NCBI GenBank assembly: GCA_910579755.1
Contig: CAJTVB010000046.1
Coordinates: forward strand, 1 to 20,661
DNA length: 20,661 bases
Direction of reading: 5' to 3'
DNA from: an uncultured Acetatifactor sp.
Lineage (GTDB): Bacteria > Bacillota > Clostridia > Lachnospirales > Lachnospiraceae
Shown here: piece by piece, positions 7,377 through 14,388 of the stretch
Numbering within the stretch: the stretch's first letter is position 1
Layout: the number at the start of each line of letters is the position of its first letter
Notes under the pieces: generated by a model
What the model was told of the DNA's origin: nothing
What the model saw: the letters and a program-made list of their open reading frames with translations, nothing else
Databases searched by the model: none
Position numbers and translations under genes: made by a program

Positions 7377-8253
7377 AAGCTTTGAGAAGATCAAGGCCAT
7401 AGACAATATCAGCATCAGCATTGAGGATAGGCATGTATTTGGACTGATCGGAACCAACGGTGCGGGAAAGTCTACCTTAATGCGCATGCTGAGCGGGGTG
7501 CTGAAGGCCGACAGGGGAAGCGTTCTGATAGACGGAGAACCGGTCTACGACAACCCTTCGGCAAAGAGGCAGCTGTTTTATATTTCGGATGATCAGTTTT
7601 TTTTTAAAAGCGGCACGCCGAAAGACATGCTGCGGCTGTATCAGGCCTGTTACCCGGGGTTTCAGGCGGAAAAATGGCATGAGATGTTAAAAAAATTTGG
7701 CCTGGATGAAAAACGGAAGGTCAATACCTTTTCCAAGGGAATGAAGAAGCAGCTCTCCGTGATCTGCGGAATCTGCGCCAACACAAAATATCTGCTGTGC
7801 GACGAAACCTTTGACGGACTGGATCCGGTGATGCGCCAGGCCGTGAAGGCAATCTTTGTAAAGGAGATGGATGAGCGGGAGCTGACGCCGGTGATCGCCT
7901 CTCACAATCTCCGGGAGCTGGAGGATATCTGTGAATATGTGGGGCTGCTGCATCAGGGAGGGATTCTTCTGGAGAAGGATATCGACGATATGAAGCTGAA
8001 TATCCATAAGCTACAGTGTGTTATCAAGGAAACGGATATGCTGGAGAGGCTGAAGGCAGGGCTGGACGTAGTGACCCTTGAGAATCGGGGTTCTCTGTAC
8101 ACCGTCACAGTCCGGGGGGCCAGGGAAGATATTCAGAGCTTTATGGACCGGCTGGCTCCGGTGTTTTATGAGCTGCTTCCCTTATCCCTGGAGGAGATCT
8201 TTATCAGTGAAACGGAGGTGAAGGGGTATGACATCAAGAAGATGCTTCTTTAA
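7351..8253 (+). CDS. ABC transporter ATP-binding protein (YtrB-like)
   Basis: A 300-residue ATPase. Walker A GTNGAGKST (34-42), signature FSKGMKKQL near 130, Walker B YLLCDETFDGLDP and the switch region ASHNLRELE are all present; a ~80-residue C-terminal extension ends by overlapping the permease gene. The FSKGMKKQL form of the signature is usual in the ABC-2/YtrB class. ATG 7351 has AAGGAGGG upstream and lies inside the end of the GntR gene, so translation is coupled. It should energise the large membrane protein encoded next, with which it overlaps by 26 bp. It is likely under control of the operator at 6929-6953. Confidence 0.93.
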   Translation: MIEAKDISKSFEKIKAIDNISISIEDRHVFGLIGTNGAGKSTLMRMLSGVLKADRGSVLIDGEPVYDNPSAKRQLFYISDDQFFFKSGTPKDMLRLYQACYPGFQAEKWHEMLKKFGLDEKRKVNTFSKGMKKQLSVICGICANTKYLLCDETFDGLDPVMRQAVKAIFVKEMDERELTPVIASHNLRELEDICEYVGLLHQGGILLEKDIDDMKLNIHKLQCVIKETDMLERLKAGLDVVTLENRGSLYTVTVRGAREDIQSFMDRLAPVFYELLPLSLEEIFISETEVKGYDIKKMLL

Positions 8254-10633
8254 ATTCATGAAAGAGGATCTGCGTCATAAGGTATGGATGATTGTGCTGT
8301 CCTTTTTGGGAAGTCTGCTGACCGGCCCTGTGCTTTATCTGATCCTTCGTGGAAATTTTATGGACGAAAGAGTGCTGAGACAGGAAGGTTCCTGGTTCGC
8401 CTTCCGGAGTGCAGCAGAGAGAATCTTTGTGTTCTTTGGGCCGGGGCTCTGTATCGGAGGAGGACTGGTGGCGCTGATCGGAGCCGTTATTGTAGGGCTG
8501 TTTGGCTTCCGTTATTTATTCCATAAAAATATGGCGGACATCTATCACAGCATTCCCATGAAGCGGAGAGCCCTGTTTCTGGCGGGGTATCTGAACGGGT
8601 TTTTGATCTGGTTCGTGCCCTTTGTGATCTGTTTTCTGATCACGCTGAGTTTAGGAGTATTTGACCTGGCCAGACTGAAAAAGCTCTGTCTGACCCTGCC
8701 GCCCCAGGCGGGGGTATCGAACCAGATCGTGGAGGCTTTGTCGGGAAGCAGGTTGATTGCCGAGACGCTGCTGACTGTGGGAGTATTGTGTATCTGTTTT
8801 TTGCTGGTTTATCACCTGGTATTGGCGGCGGTGATGCTTTGTGGAAATATGCTGAATACGCTTGCAGTCACCGGACTGCTGGGGTGCGGAGTCATTATGC
8901 TGTATGTGCTGGTTTTATTGCTGTTTGAAAGCAGCATGGATACCTTTATTACGGACGCGGTCACAATCCACAGGCAGTTGATTTACGGATCGCCTTTGGT
9001 TTCGGCAGCCTGGCTGCTGATACGGCAGCTTGCCAGGGTAGAGGATGCTTCCTGCTTTATCGATGCGGTAAAGGTGGAGCCGAATTTTGTCCGGGCTGTG
9101 GCGTTGAATCTGGCATTAGCGCTGGCGTTGGGAGCCGCCGCGGTGTTTTTGTATGACAGGCGTCCCTCCGAACTGGCGGAGCAGGGAGTGAGAAACAGGC
9201 CTGTGAGATTTTTGCTCCAGCTTTTGGCCGGTATAATGGCCGGTATCGGCGGCTGGATGCTGTTTTACTTCGTTGTGGACGACCTGGGCGGAGCGGCGCA
9301 GGGCTGGGCAACCTTTGGGGCGGTCCTGGCCTGCGTGGTGGTGTTCGGCGCTCTGGATGTGATTTTTCGGATGGATTTTAAGGCGTTTGTTTCTCACAAA
9401 GCGTTTATGGGAGGCACCGTGGCGGCAACGCTGCTGCTGTGCTTTGCCCTCCACGGGGACTGGCTGGGCTATGACACCTATCTTCCGGAGGCGGATCAGG
9501 TCGCCCAGATCGCCGTGCTTGACAGGAATTGTAAAGGATCGTATTACTCTTACTCTTCTCTGGGGATTCTGGAGGAAGAGAATCCTATGAATCGGATGCA
9601 GCTGACAGACAGGGAGACGGCATATGCATTTCTGAAGGAAGCCGTGGCTTTTGAAAAAGCCAGGGAATCCTCCGACAGAGAGGATGTTTCGGGCTGGGGA
9701 TCTCTTCAGGATACCTTTCTGACGAAGGTCACATTGACGGACGGCAGAACCTATTACCGTCGTTACAGTGTCACCGATAAGAACTGCGCCGCCGCGTATG
9801 CGCTTGTGACTGACCGGGAATATGTGCAGGCGGTGTATGGCATTTCAGAACAGGAAATTCTGCCGGAGGAGGGATTTTCCGTGGTAAGAAACGGCCAAAC
9901 CTGGTTCTTTGCAGGGGATGGCGGGGACAAGGAACTGCTTCACAGGATCTGTGAGGCATACGAGAAGGACATCAGAGAAAATCCCGCCGCCTTTATCGAC
10001 CAGGGCGGCAGGCTGCTCTGTCAGGTGGCGATGATGGCAATGTATCCCCGGGATCCTCAGGCCAGAATCAGCTTTAATCTGGATGTTTATGAGGAAATGG
10101 AAAATGTGACGGCCGTTCTGCAGGACAGCAAAGCATGGGAAGCGGTCAGAATCATGGAGGCAGAGGAAATACAGCAGATTCATTTAGGATTAAATCGCAC
10201 CTATGGACAGCTGGAAGAAGGGACTGACCTGGAGGATTTGGCCAGAGAGCTGTATGAGGTATATCCGGAGCCGGAAGCGGATTTGGAAGAGGGCGGCGCT
10301 TCCGGTATTGATAGGGCCGGCACCCATACCATGTCTGCTCAGTCCGGGGAAAGCAAACGCGTGGCGGAAAGAGAAAATCAGCCGGTGGAGGTGGTGGTGA
10401 CGGACCCTGCACAGATAGAGGAGCTGTTGGGATTGTTATCCTATGCCCGGCCCATGGAAAACGGAATTTTTAAACCCTGGATGCTGGATGCGGTAACGGC
10501 TGTGGACAAAGAGGGCAATGAAACCACTCTATTTATAGAAGAGGGGGCTTTGCCGGAAAAATATATTCTGCGGTTTGCCGGGCTTCTGACCGGGGAGGAC
10601 GGGGAGCCTGGCTCCGGGAAGGCTGTGGATTGA
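8228..10633 (+). CDS. Large ABC permease-like membrane protein with C-terminal soluble region (possibly DUF6449)
   Basis: An 801-residue protein. The first ~410 residues hold about ten hydrophobic segments, e.g. MIVLSFLGSLLTGPVLYLIL, GLVALIGAVIVGLFGF, FLIWFVPFVICFLITLSL, VTGLLGCGVIMLYVLVLLL and TVAATLLLCFAL. The other ~390 residues are polar and soluble, with ordinary acidic/basic composition and no cysteine-rich or catalytic motif I recognise. Gene order GntR, ATPase, permease with overlaps identifies it as the membrane partner of the preceding ATPase. From memory, this architecture matches Clostridia proteins annotated with DUF6449; I could not check this. ATG 8228 has GAGGTGA six bases upstream. 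The C-terminal part is probably extracytoplasmic and could bind the compound being sensed or exported. Confidence 0.85.
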   Translation: MTSRRCFFKFMKEDLRHKVWMIVLSFLGSLLTGPVLYLILRGNFMDERVLRQEGSWFAFRSAAERIFVFFGPGLCIGGGLVALIGAVIVGLFGFRYLFHKNMADIYHSIPMKRRALFLAGYLNGFLIWFVPFVICFLITLSLGVFDLARLKKLCLTLPPQAGVSNQIVEALSGSRLIAETLLTVGVLCICFLLVYHLVLAAVMLCGNMLNTLAVTGLLGCGVIMLYVLVLLLFESSMDTFITDAVTIHRQLIYGSPLVSAAWLLIRQLARVEDASCFIDAVKVEPNFVRAVALNLALALALGAAAVFLYDRRPSELAEQGVRNRPVRFLLQLLAGIMAGIGGWMLFYFVVDDLGGAAQGWATFGAVLACVVVFGALDVIFRMDFKAFVSHKAFMGGTVAATLLLCFALHGDWLGYDTYLPEADQVAQIAVLDRNCKGSYYSYSSLGILEEENPMNRMQLTDRETAYAFLKEAVAFEKARESSDREDVSGWGSLQDTFLTKVTLTDGRTYYRRYSVTDKNCAAAYALVTDREYVQAVYGISEQEILPEEGFSVVRNGQTWFFAGDGGDKELLHRICEAYEKDIRENPAAFIDQGGRLLCQVAMMAMYPRDPQARISFNLDVYEEMENVTAVLQDSKAWEAVRIMEAEEIQQIHLGLNRTYGQLEEGTDLEDLARELYEVYPEPEADLEEGGASGIDRAGTHTMSAQSGESKRVAERENQPVEVVVTDPAQIEELLGLLSYARPMENGIFKPWMLDAVTAVDKEGNETTLFIEEGALPEKYILRFAGLLTGEDGEPGSGKAVD

Positions 10634-10664
10634 TGAGAATGCAGGCGAAAGGAGGCTGCTTGAT

Positions 10665-11375
10665 ATGAGGGAAGATTTTTTTGAGGGAAATATATTGACA
10701 TATGGTGCAGGCGGCACATCCGAGGCTATGGAGTGCATGCTGAAGGGAAGCGGCTATGGCGTTGTAAAGACCGAGGACAGGAGGGAACTGCTTGCCGCCT
10801 CTCAAAGGGAGGACATTCTGTTGTTTCTGGTGTATTTCGGAGAAAAGCCCCGGGAGGGAACGGCGGCGCTGGAGTGTCTTACGCAGCTTCGCAGAGAATC
10901 CAGAAAGCCTGTGATCGCACAGCTGGGCGGGGGAAATCAGACGCTGGGTATTCGTGCCCTGAACGCAGGGGCGGACGATGTGCTGGATCAAAGGTGCTCT
11001 CTGCTGGAGAGCGTGGCCCGGGTGCAGGCGCAGCTTCGCGGCTACAGGCGGCTGACCAGGAGACAGGAGGAAAAGCGTTATATGAAGCTGGATGGGCTGG
11101 AGCTGGACGATATGGCCCGGCAGGTGAGTGTTAAAGGAAGCCGGGTGGATTTGACGCCCACGGAATATAATATTCTGCGTCTGCTTTTGGAGAGGCCCGG
11201 AAGAGTACTGTCCAACAGCCAGATCTATGAACGGATCTGGAAGGAATCGCCCATCGGCTCAGACAATACCGTAGCGGTGCATATCCGGCATATTCGGGAG
11301 AAGATAGAGGAAAATCCCCAGGAGCCCAGATATCTGCAGGTGGTCTGGGGGCAGGGCTATAAGGTGTGCTGTTAG
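10665..11375 (+). CDS. OmpR-type winged-helix regulator with degenerate receiver domain
   Basis: A 236-residue protein. Residues ~140-236 are a clear Trans_reg_C winged helix: VDLTPTEYNILRLLLERPG, VLSNSQIYERIW, NTVAVHIRHIREKIEE and YLQVVWGQGYKV. The N-terminal ~120 residues have the length and strand pattern of a receiver, but the acidic pair is replaced (ILTYGAGG), the phospho-acceptor position reads LFLVYF (Leu55 where Asp is expected), and the conserved Lys is Gln in ADDVLDQ. It cannot be phosphorylated in the normal way. No histidine kinase is adjacent. It begins 31 bp after the permease gene with AAAGGAGG nine bases before ATG 10665, so it probably belongs to the same operon and may sense something by direct binding, or act constitutively. 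Confidence 0.9.
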   Translation: MREDFFEGNILTYGAGGTSEAMECMLKGSGYGVVKTEDRRELLAASQREDILLFLVYFGEKPREGTAALECLTQLRRESRKPVIAQLGGGNQTLGIRALNAGADDVLDQRCSLLESVARVQAQLRGYRRLTRRQEEKRYMKLDGLELDDMARQVSVKGSRVDLTPTEYNILRLLLERPGRVLSNSQIYERIWKESPIGSDNTVAVHIRHIREKIEENPQEPRYLQVVWGQGYKVCC

Positions 11376-11479
11376 TTAAAAAGGATCAAAACCCTTTTGG
11401 GCATCAGTCGGATCAGACACTGCCGGTTGTGCTTTGTCTCAACGGTTTGTTGATTTACAGAGGTCTTGTCTCCAGGTAA

Positions 11480-11706
11480 TATATAGACAGCTTCCCGGAG
11501 GCGTCTTCCCAGGGGATTGTTCCAAGCCAGGTACGGGAGATGCCTGGGCGTCGGGAGTACTTTGCCAAAGAGGAGCCGCCGGGGAGAATGCAAAAAAGGG
11601 AGGTATGACTTCAAATGGGAGAGGGGAGGCGGACTGCCGGAGGTGGCTTTAGTGGGAGGAAGCTGCCGGGCGGAAGCTGCAGGAGGAGCTGGAGGATATG
11701 CAGTAA
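11480..11706 (+). pseudogene. Possible decayed coding region of unknown family
   Basis: After a stop at 11477-11479, a 42-codon frame reads as protein-like sequence (YIDSFPEASSQGIVPSQV... FAKEEPPGRMQKREV) and ends in TGA at 11606-11608. That stop overlaps an ATG at 11605, which has GGGAGG before it, the usual ATGA coupling of two genes. The second frame reads 15 residues to a TAG, then continues in frame with a helical, charged tail (WEEAAGRKLQEELEDMQ) to TAA at 11704. This looks like two decayed or truncated genes. I do not recognise a family, and chance cannot be excluded. Confidence 0.3.
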
Positions 11707-11734
11707 GGATTTAATGCTTGCCGTATACATCAGC

Positions 11735-11763
11735 TTGTGAAAAAAAATATATTATGCTAAAAT
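11735..11763 (+). promoter_or_regulatory. Extended -10 promoter upstream of the membrane protein/tcdA/folD genes
   Basis: TTGTGA (11735-11740), a 17-base A/T-rich spacer, and TGCTAAAAT giving TAAAAT at 11758-11763 with an extended -10 TGn. The leader to the start at 11933 would be about 160 bases, unusually long for this region. Confidence 0.6.
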
Positions 11764-11865
11764 AGGGGAGGCCATTTACAGGTACACCCCTTTTTTGTGC
11801 AGGTTTATGAGGAGAAAATACCGCAGCTTGAAATTTCGAAAGAGGCGGTAGAGACGTTGGAGTGA
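11761..11865 (+). pseudogene. Short coding-like remnant in the leader
   Basis: A plus-strand frame opening right after a TAA at 11758 reads 34 residues, including HPFFVQVYEEKIPQLEI and SKEAVETLE, to TGA at 11863-11865. The second half has the composition of a real protein C-terminus, but there is no start codon or ribosome site. It could be the tail of a deleted gene. Family unknown. Confidence 0.25.
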
Positions 11866-11932
11866 GGTGGTGCAAGGGAGTGGTGTGAAGCAGGGGGGTA
11901 TACAATGCCCGAAAAGGTTTTGAGGTGATGAG

Positions 11933-12631
11933 ATGGAATTAAAATGTTTTGCGCGTCCGCCGAAATTCAGAAATCGTTTAATTATGATGCTTCTGGGAGT
12001 TTTGGTACAGGGCTTCGGGCTGTCGGTGCTGATCAGGCTGAACCTGGGAACGGATCCCTGTACCAGCCTGACCCAGGGAGTGATCAACCATATACCCATA
12101 AGCTTCGGGACAGCACAGCTTTTGTGTCAGCTGGTGCTGTTTCTGTTTGTGATCCGGTTTGACCTGGGTATGATCGGCTTCGGTACAGTGGGAAATATGG
12201 TGTTTATGGGGTACATTGCGGACTTTTTCGGCTGGATATGGACCTGTCTTCTTCCTCCGGGATTTTTTGAGAGCCGGTTTGTGCGGCTGGGACTTTTGGT
12301 TCCCGCCCTTATAGTGTTCATTTTTGGCGCGGCGGCGTATATGGCCGCAGGTCTGGGTACATCTCCCTATGATGCGGTTCCCTTTATCATAGCCAGGCGG
12401 ATAAAGGAGCCCCGGGAGCGTAGCGTTCGTTTTCGCAGAACCGCTGTTTTTTTCTCCAGGCATGGATCCAGGCTGTCCTTTCGGGGAGTCAGGATGATCT
12501 GGGATGTCTGCATTATGGCAGCGGGGGCGCTTCTGGGGGGCGACGTGGGAGCGGTAACCGTTGCAGCGGCCTTTTTTCTGGGGCCTGTGATTACATGGGT
12601 GGGGAAAAAGATGGAGCGGTTTATACGATAA
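11933..12631 (+). CDS. YczE/YitT-family integral membrane protein with in-frame insertion
   Basis: A 232-residue membrane protein with about five hydrophobic segments and the duplicated family motif LGTDPCTSLTQG (first half) and LGTSPYDAVPF (second half), as in YczE-type proteins, whose biochemical role is unknown (YczE of Bacillus subtilis is linked to lipopeptide/antibiotic production). Residues ~159-180 form a strongly basic insertion (EPRERSVRFRR...SRHGSR) between the second motif and the segment LSFRGVRMIWDV, where relatives have a short loop. The insertion is in frame, so the protein may still fold. ATG 11933 follows GAGGTGA by four bases. The tcdA gene starts 29 bp after its stop, and the three genes to folD are probably cotranscribed. 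Confidence 0.85.
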   Translation: MELKCFARPPKFRNRLIMMLLGVLVQGFGLSVLIRLNLGTDPCTSLTQGVINHIPISFGTAQLLCQLVLFLFVIRFDLGMIGFGTVGNMVFMGYIADFFGWIWTCLLPPGFFESRFVRLGLLVPALIVFIFGAAAYMAAGLGTSPYDAVPFIIARRIKEPRERSVRFRRTAVFFSRHGSRLSFRGVRMIWDVCIMAAGALLGGDVGAVTVAAAFFLGPVITWVGKKMERFIR

Positions 12632-12660
12632 TGAGAGAAGTGCGATAGCCGGGGGAAAGA

Positions 12661-13407
12661 ATGGAAGGGATATTATCAAATAAGGAAGCTTTTTCAAGGG
12701 CGGAGCGGCTGCTGGGGAGTAACGGAATGGAGCGGCTTGGGAAGGCCCGGGTGGCGGTGTTTGGTGTGGGCGGCGTAGGAGGGTACGTGGTGGAGGCTCT
12801 GGCCCGAAGCGGCGTTGGGACGCTGGACCTGATCGACAACGACAAGGTCTGCCTCTCCAATTTAAACCGTCAGATCATTGCCCTGCACAGCAGTCTGGGG
12901 CGGTACAAGGTTGATGCGGCCAGAGAAAGGATCCTGGATATCAACCCGGAATGCCGGGTAAATGTGCACAGAATATTTTATCTGCCGCAGACAGCAGAGG
13001 AATTTGATTTCAGAGAATATGATTATGTGGTGGACGCTATCGACACGGTGACGGGAAAGCTGATGCTGGTTTCGCAGGCCCGGCAGGCGGGAACGCCCAT
13101 TATCAGCTCCATGGGAGCAGGCAATAAGCTGAATCCTGCCGCTTTCAGGGTGGCGGATATCTATGAAACCAGTGTCTGCCCTCTGGCCAGAGTCATGCGC
13201 AGGGAATTGAAAAAGAGAGGAATTCCCGGTCTGAAGGTGGTATATTCCACGGAGCCGCCTGTTGCCTTTGCGGGAAACGGGCAGGATCAGGAAGAGGGCA
13301 GTCCGGGAAGCGTGGCTTTTGTCCCTTCCGTGGCAGGACTGATTATAGCCGGAGAGGTGATAAAGGATCTGGCGGGAAAAGGAGAAGACGATGTATCAGA
13401 TCATTGA
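12661..13407 (+). CDS. tcdA: tRNA threonylcarbamoyladenosine dehydratase (CsdL/TcdA, E1-like)
   Basis: A 248-residue E1-like ATP-dependent enzyme that cyclises the threonylcarbamoyl group of t6A37 in ANN-decoding tRNAs to ct6A. It has the nucleotide-binding GVGGVGG (35-41), the family segment IDNDKVCLSNLNRQ (58-71), DAIDTVTGK, SSMGAGNKLNP and the TcdA-specific CPLARVMRRELKKRGI region. This distinguishes it from ThiF/MoeB, which keep zinc-binding cysteine pairs. Length is normal for the shorter Firmicutes forms. ATG 12661 follows GGGGGAAAG. Its end overlaps folD by 17 bp, so the two are translated together. In the usual pathway it works with the TsaBCDE products, which are not in the window. 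Confidence 0.92.
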   Translation: MEGILSNKEAFSRAERLLGSNGMERLGKARVAVFGVGGVGGYVVEALARSGVGTLDLIDNDKVCLSNLNRQIIALHSSLGRYKVDAARERILDINPECRVNVHRIFYLPQTAEEFDFREYDYVVDAIDTVTGKLMLVSQARQAGTPIISSMGAGNKLNPAAFRVADIYETSVCPLARVMRRELKKRGIPGLKVVYSTEPPVAFAGNGQDQEEGSPGSVAFVPSVAGLIIAGEVIKDLAGKGEDDVSDH

Positions 13408-14233
13408 CGGAAAGAGAATTTCACAGGAAATCAAGGATGAGCTGAAGGAGAGGATGGAGGCTCTGAAGGCCCGGGGAGAAAGCCGGTGCCTGGCGGTGAT
13501 CCAGGTGGGCAGCGACCCGGCTTCCAGCGTATATGTGGGAAACAAGAAAAAGGCCTGCGCTTATGTGGGAGTGGATTCCCTGTCCTATGAATTGCCGGAG
13601 AATACGGCCCAGGAGGAGCTGCTATCGCTGATCGGGGATCTGAACGGCAACAGCCGTGTGAGCGGTATTCTGGTGCAGCTTCCCCTGCCGCATCATATCG
13701 ATGAGGAAAAGATTTTGCTGGCCATTGATCCCCGAAAGGATGTGGACGGGTTTCATCCGGTCAACGTAGGAAACCTGAGCATCGGCAGACCGGGCTTTGT
13801 GTCCTGTACCCCGGCGGGAGTCATCCAGCTTTTAAAGCGTTCGGGTATTGAAATTGCGGGGAAAGAATGTGTGGTGCTTGGCAGAAGCAACATTGTGGGA
13901 AAACCCATGGCCATGCTGCTTTTGCAGGAGAATGGTACTGTCACGGTCTGTCATTCCCGCACCAAAAATCTGAAGGAGATTGCGAAGAGAGCGGATATCC
14001 TGGTAGCCGCCGTGGGCAGGCCCCGGTTTGTAAATCATGATTTTGTGAAGGAGGGGGCCGTGGTTATTGATGTGGGGATTCACAGAAATGAGGATAACCG
14101 GCTTTGCGGTGATGTGGATTTTGACAGTGTGGCACCCCTCACAAGCGCTATTACGCCTGTGCCCGGTGGCGTGGGCCCCATGACTATCGCCATGCTGATG
14201 AGTAACTGTGTGCTGGGGATACAGGAAGCATAG
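13391..14233 (+). CDS. folD: Bifunctional methylene-THF dehydrogenase/methenyl-THF cyclohydrolase
   Basis: A 280-residue cytoplasmic enzyme that interconverts 5,10-methylene-THF, 5,10-methenyl-THF and 10-formyl-THF. All hallmarks are present: the catalytic YVGNK (Tyr48, Lys52), GILVQLPLP, PRKDVDGFHP, the NADP fold signature GRSNIVGKP and TPVPGGVGPMT near the C-terminus. Length is standard. ATG 13391 lies within the end of tcdA behind AGGAGA. After the stop there are only weak hairpins (GCCGC/GCGGC at 14235-14250) without a T tract, then the promoter of the importer operon. Confidence 0.97.
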   Translation: MYQIIDGKRISQEIKDELKERMEALKARGESRCLAVIQVGSDPASSVYVGNKKKACAYVGVDSLSYELPENTAQEELLSLIGDLNGNSRVSGILVQLPLPHHIDEEKILLAIDPRKDVDGFHPVNVGNLSIGRPGFVSCTPAGVIQLLKRSGIEIAGKECVVLGRSNIVGKPMAMLLLQENGTVTVCHSRTKNLKEIAKRADILVAAVGRPRFVNHDFVKEGAVVIDVGIHRNEDNRLCGDVDFDSVAPLTSAITPVPGGVGPMTIAMLMSNCVLGIQEA

Positions 14234-14303
14234 AGCCGCAATGCAGCGGCACCACGAATAGTGCCTGTTCGGAAATACGTTTAAGAATTCGAATATAAAA
14301 TAC

Positions 14304-14331
14304 TTGCAATCCTGCAATTCTATGGTACAAT
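14304..14331 (+). promoter_or_regulatory. Promoter of the oligopeptide importer operon
   Basis: TTGCAA (14304-14309) and TACAAT (14326-14331) are 16 bases apart, with TG one base before the -10 (extended -10). Transcription would begin near 14338, giving a leader of about 50 bases. No operator-like palindrome is obvious. Confidence 0.65.
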
Positions 14332-14388
14332 GAGTGGGACAATTGAATAATGAGAGGATTATCATAAATCGAAGAGGAGAAGAGCATA

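Larger units (their letters stand above)
11376..11932 (+). other. 557-bp region with gene debris and one promoter, no intact gene
   Basis: No open frame here has the length and start signals of a gene on either strand. Several short plus-strand stretches look like worn coding sequence (see 11480-11706 and 11761-11865). A weak hairpin, AAAAGG (11379-11384) with CCTTTT (11393-11398), just after the regulator gene could be a poor terminator. The right part holds a promoter at 11735-11763 and the ribosome site for the membrane protein at 11933. Confidence 0.6.

Noticed and set aside
11379..11398. Terminator after the degenerate regulator gene
   Set aside because: Only a six-bp AT-rich stem (AAAAGG/CCTTTT) with no following T tract; too weak to call.
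11978..12697. A 239-codon minus-strand frame opposite the YczE-type gene
   Set aside because: Antisense shadow of a gene with clear family motifs; its translation is His/Pro/Lys-rich with no domain.
14235..14270. Terminator after folD
   Set aside because: Two small hairpins (GCCGC/GCGGC and GCAC/GTGC) are present but without a T run, so I did not list them as a terminator.
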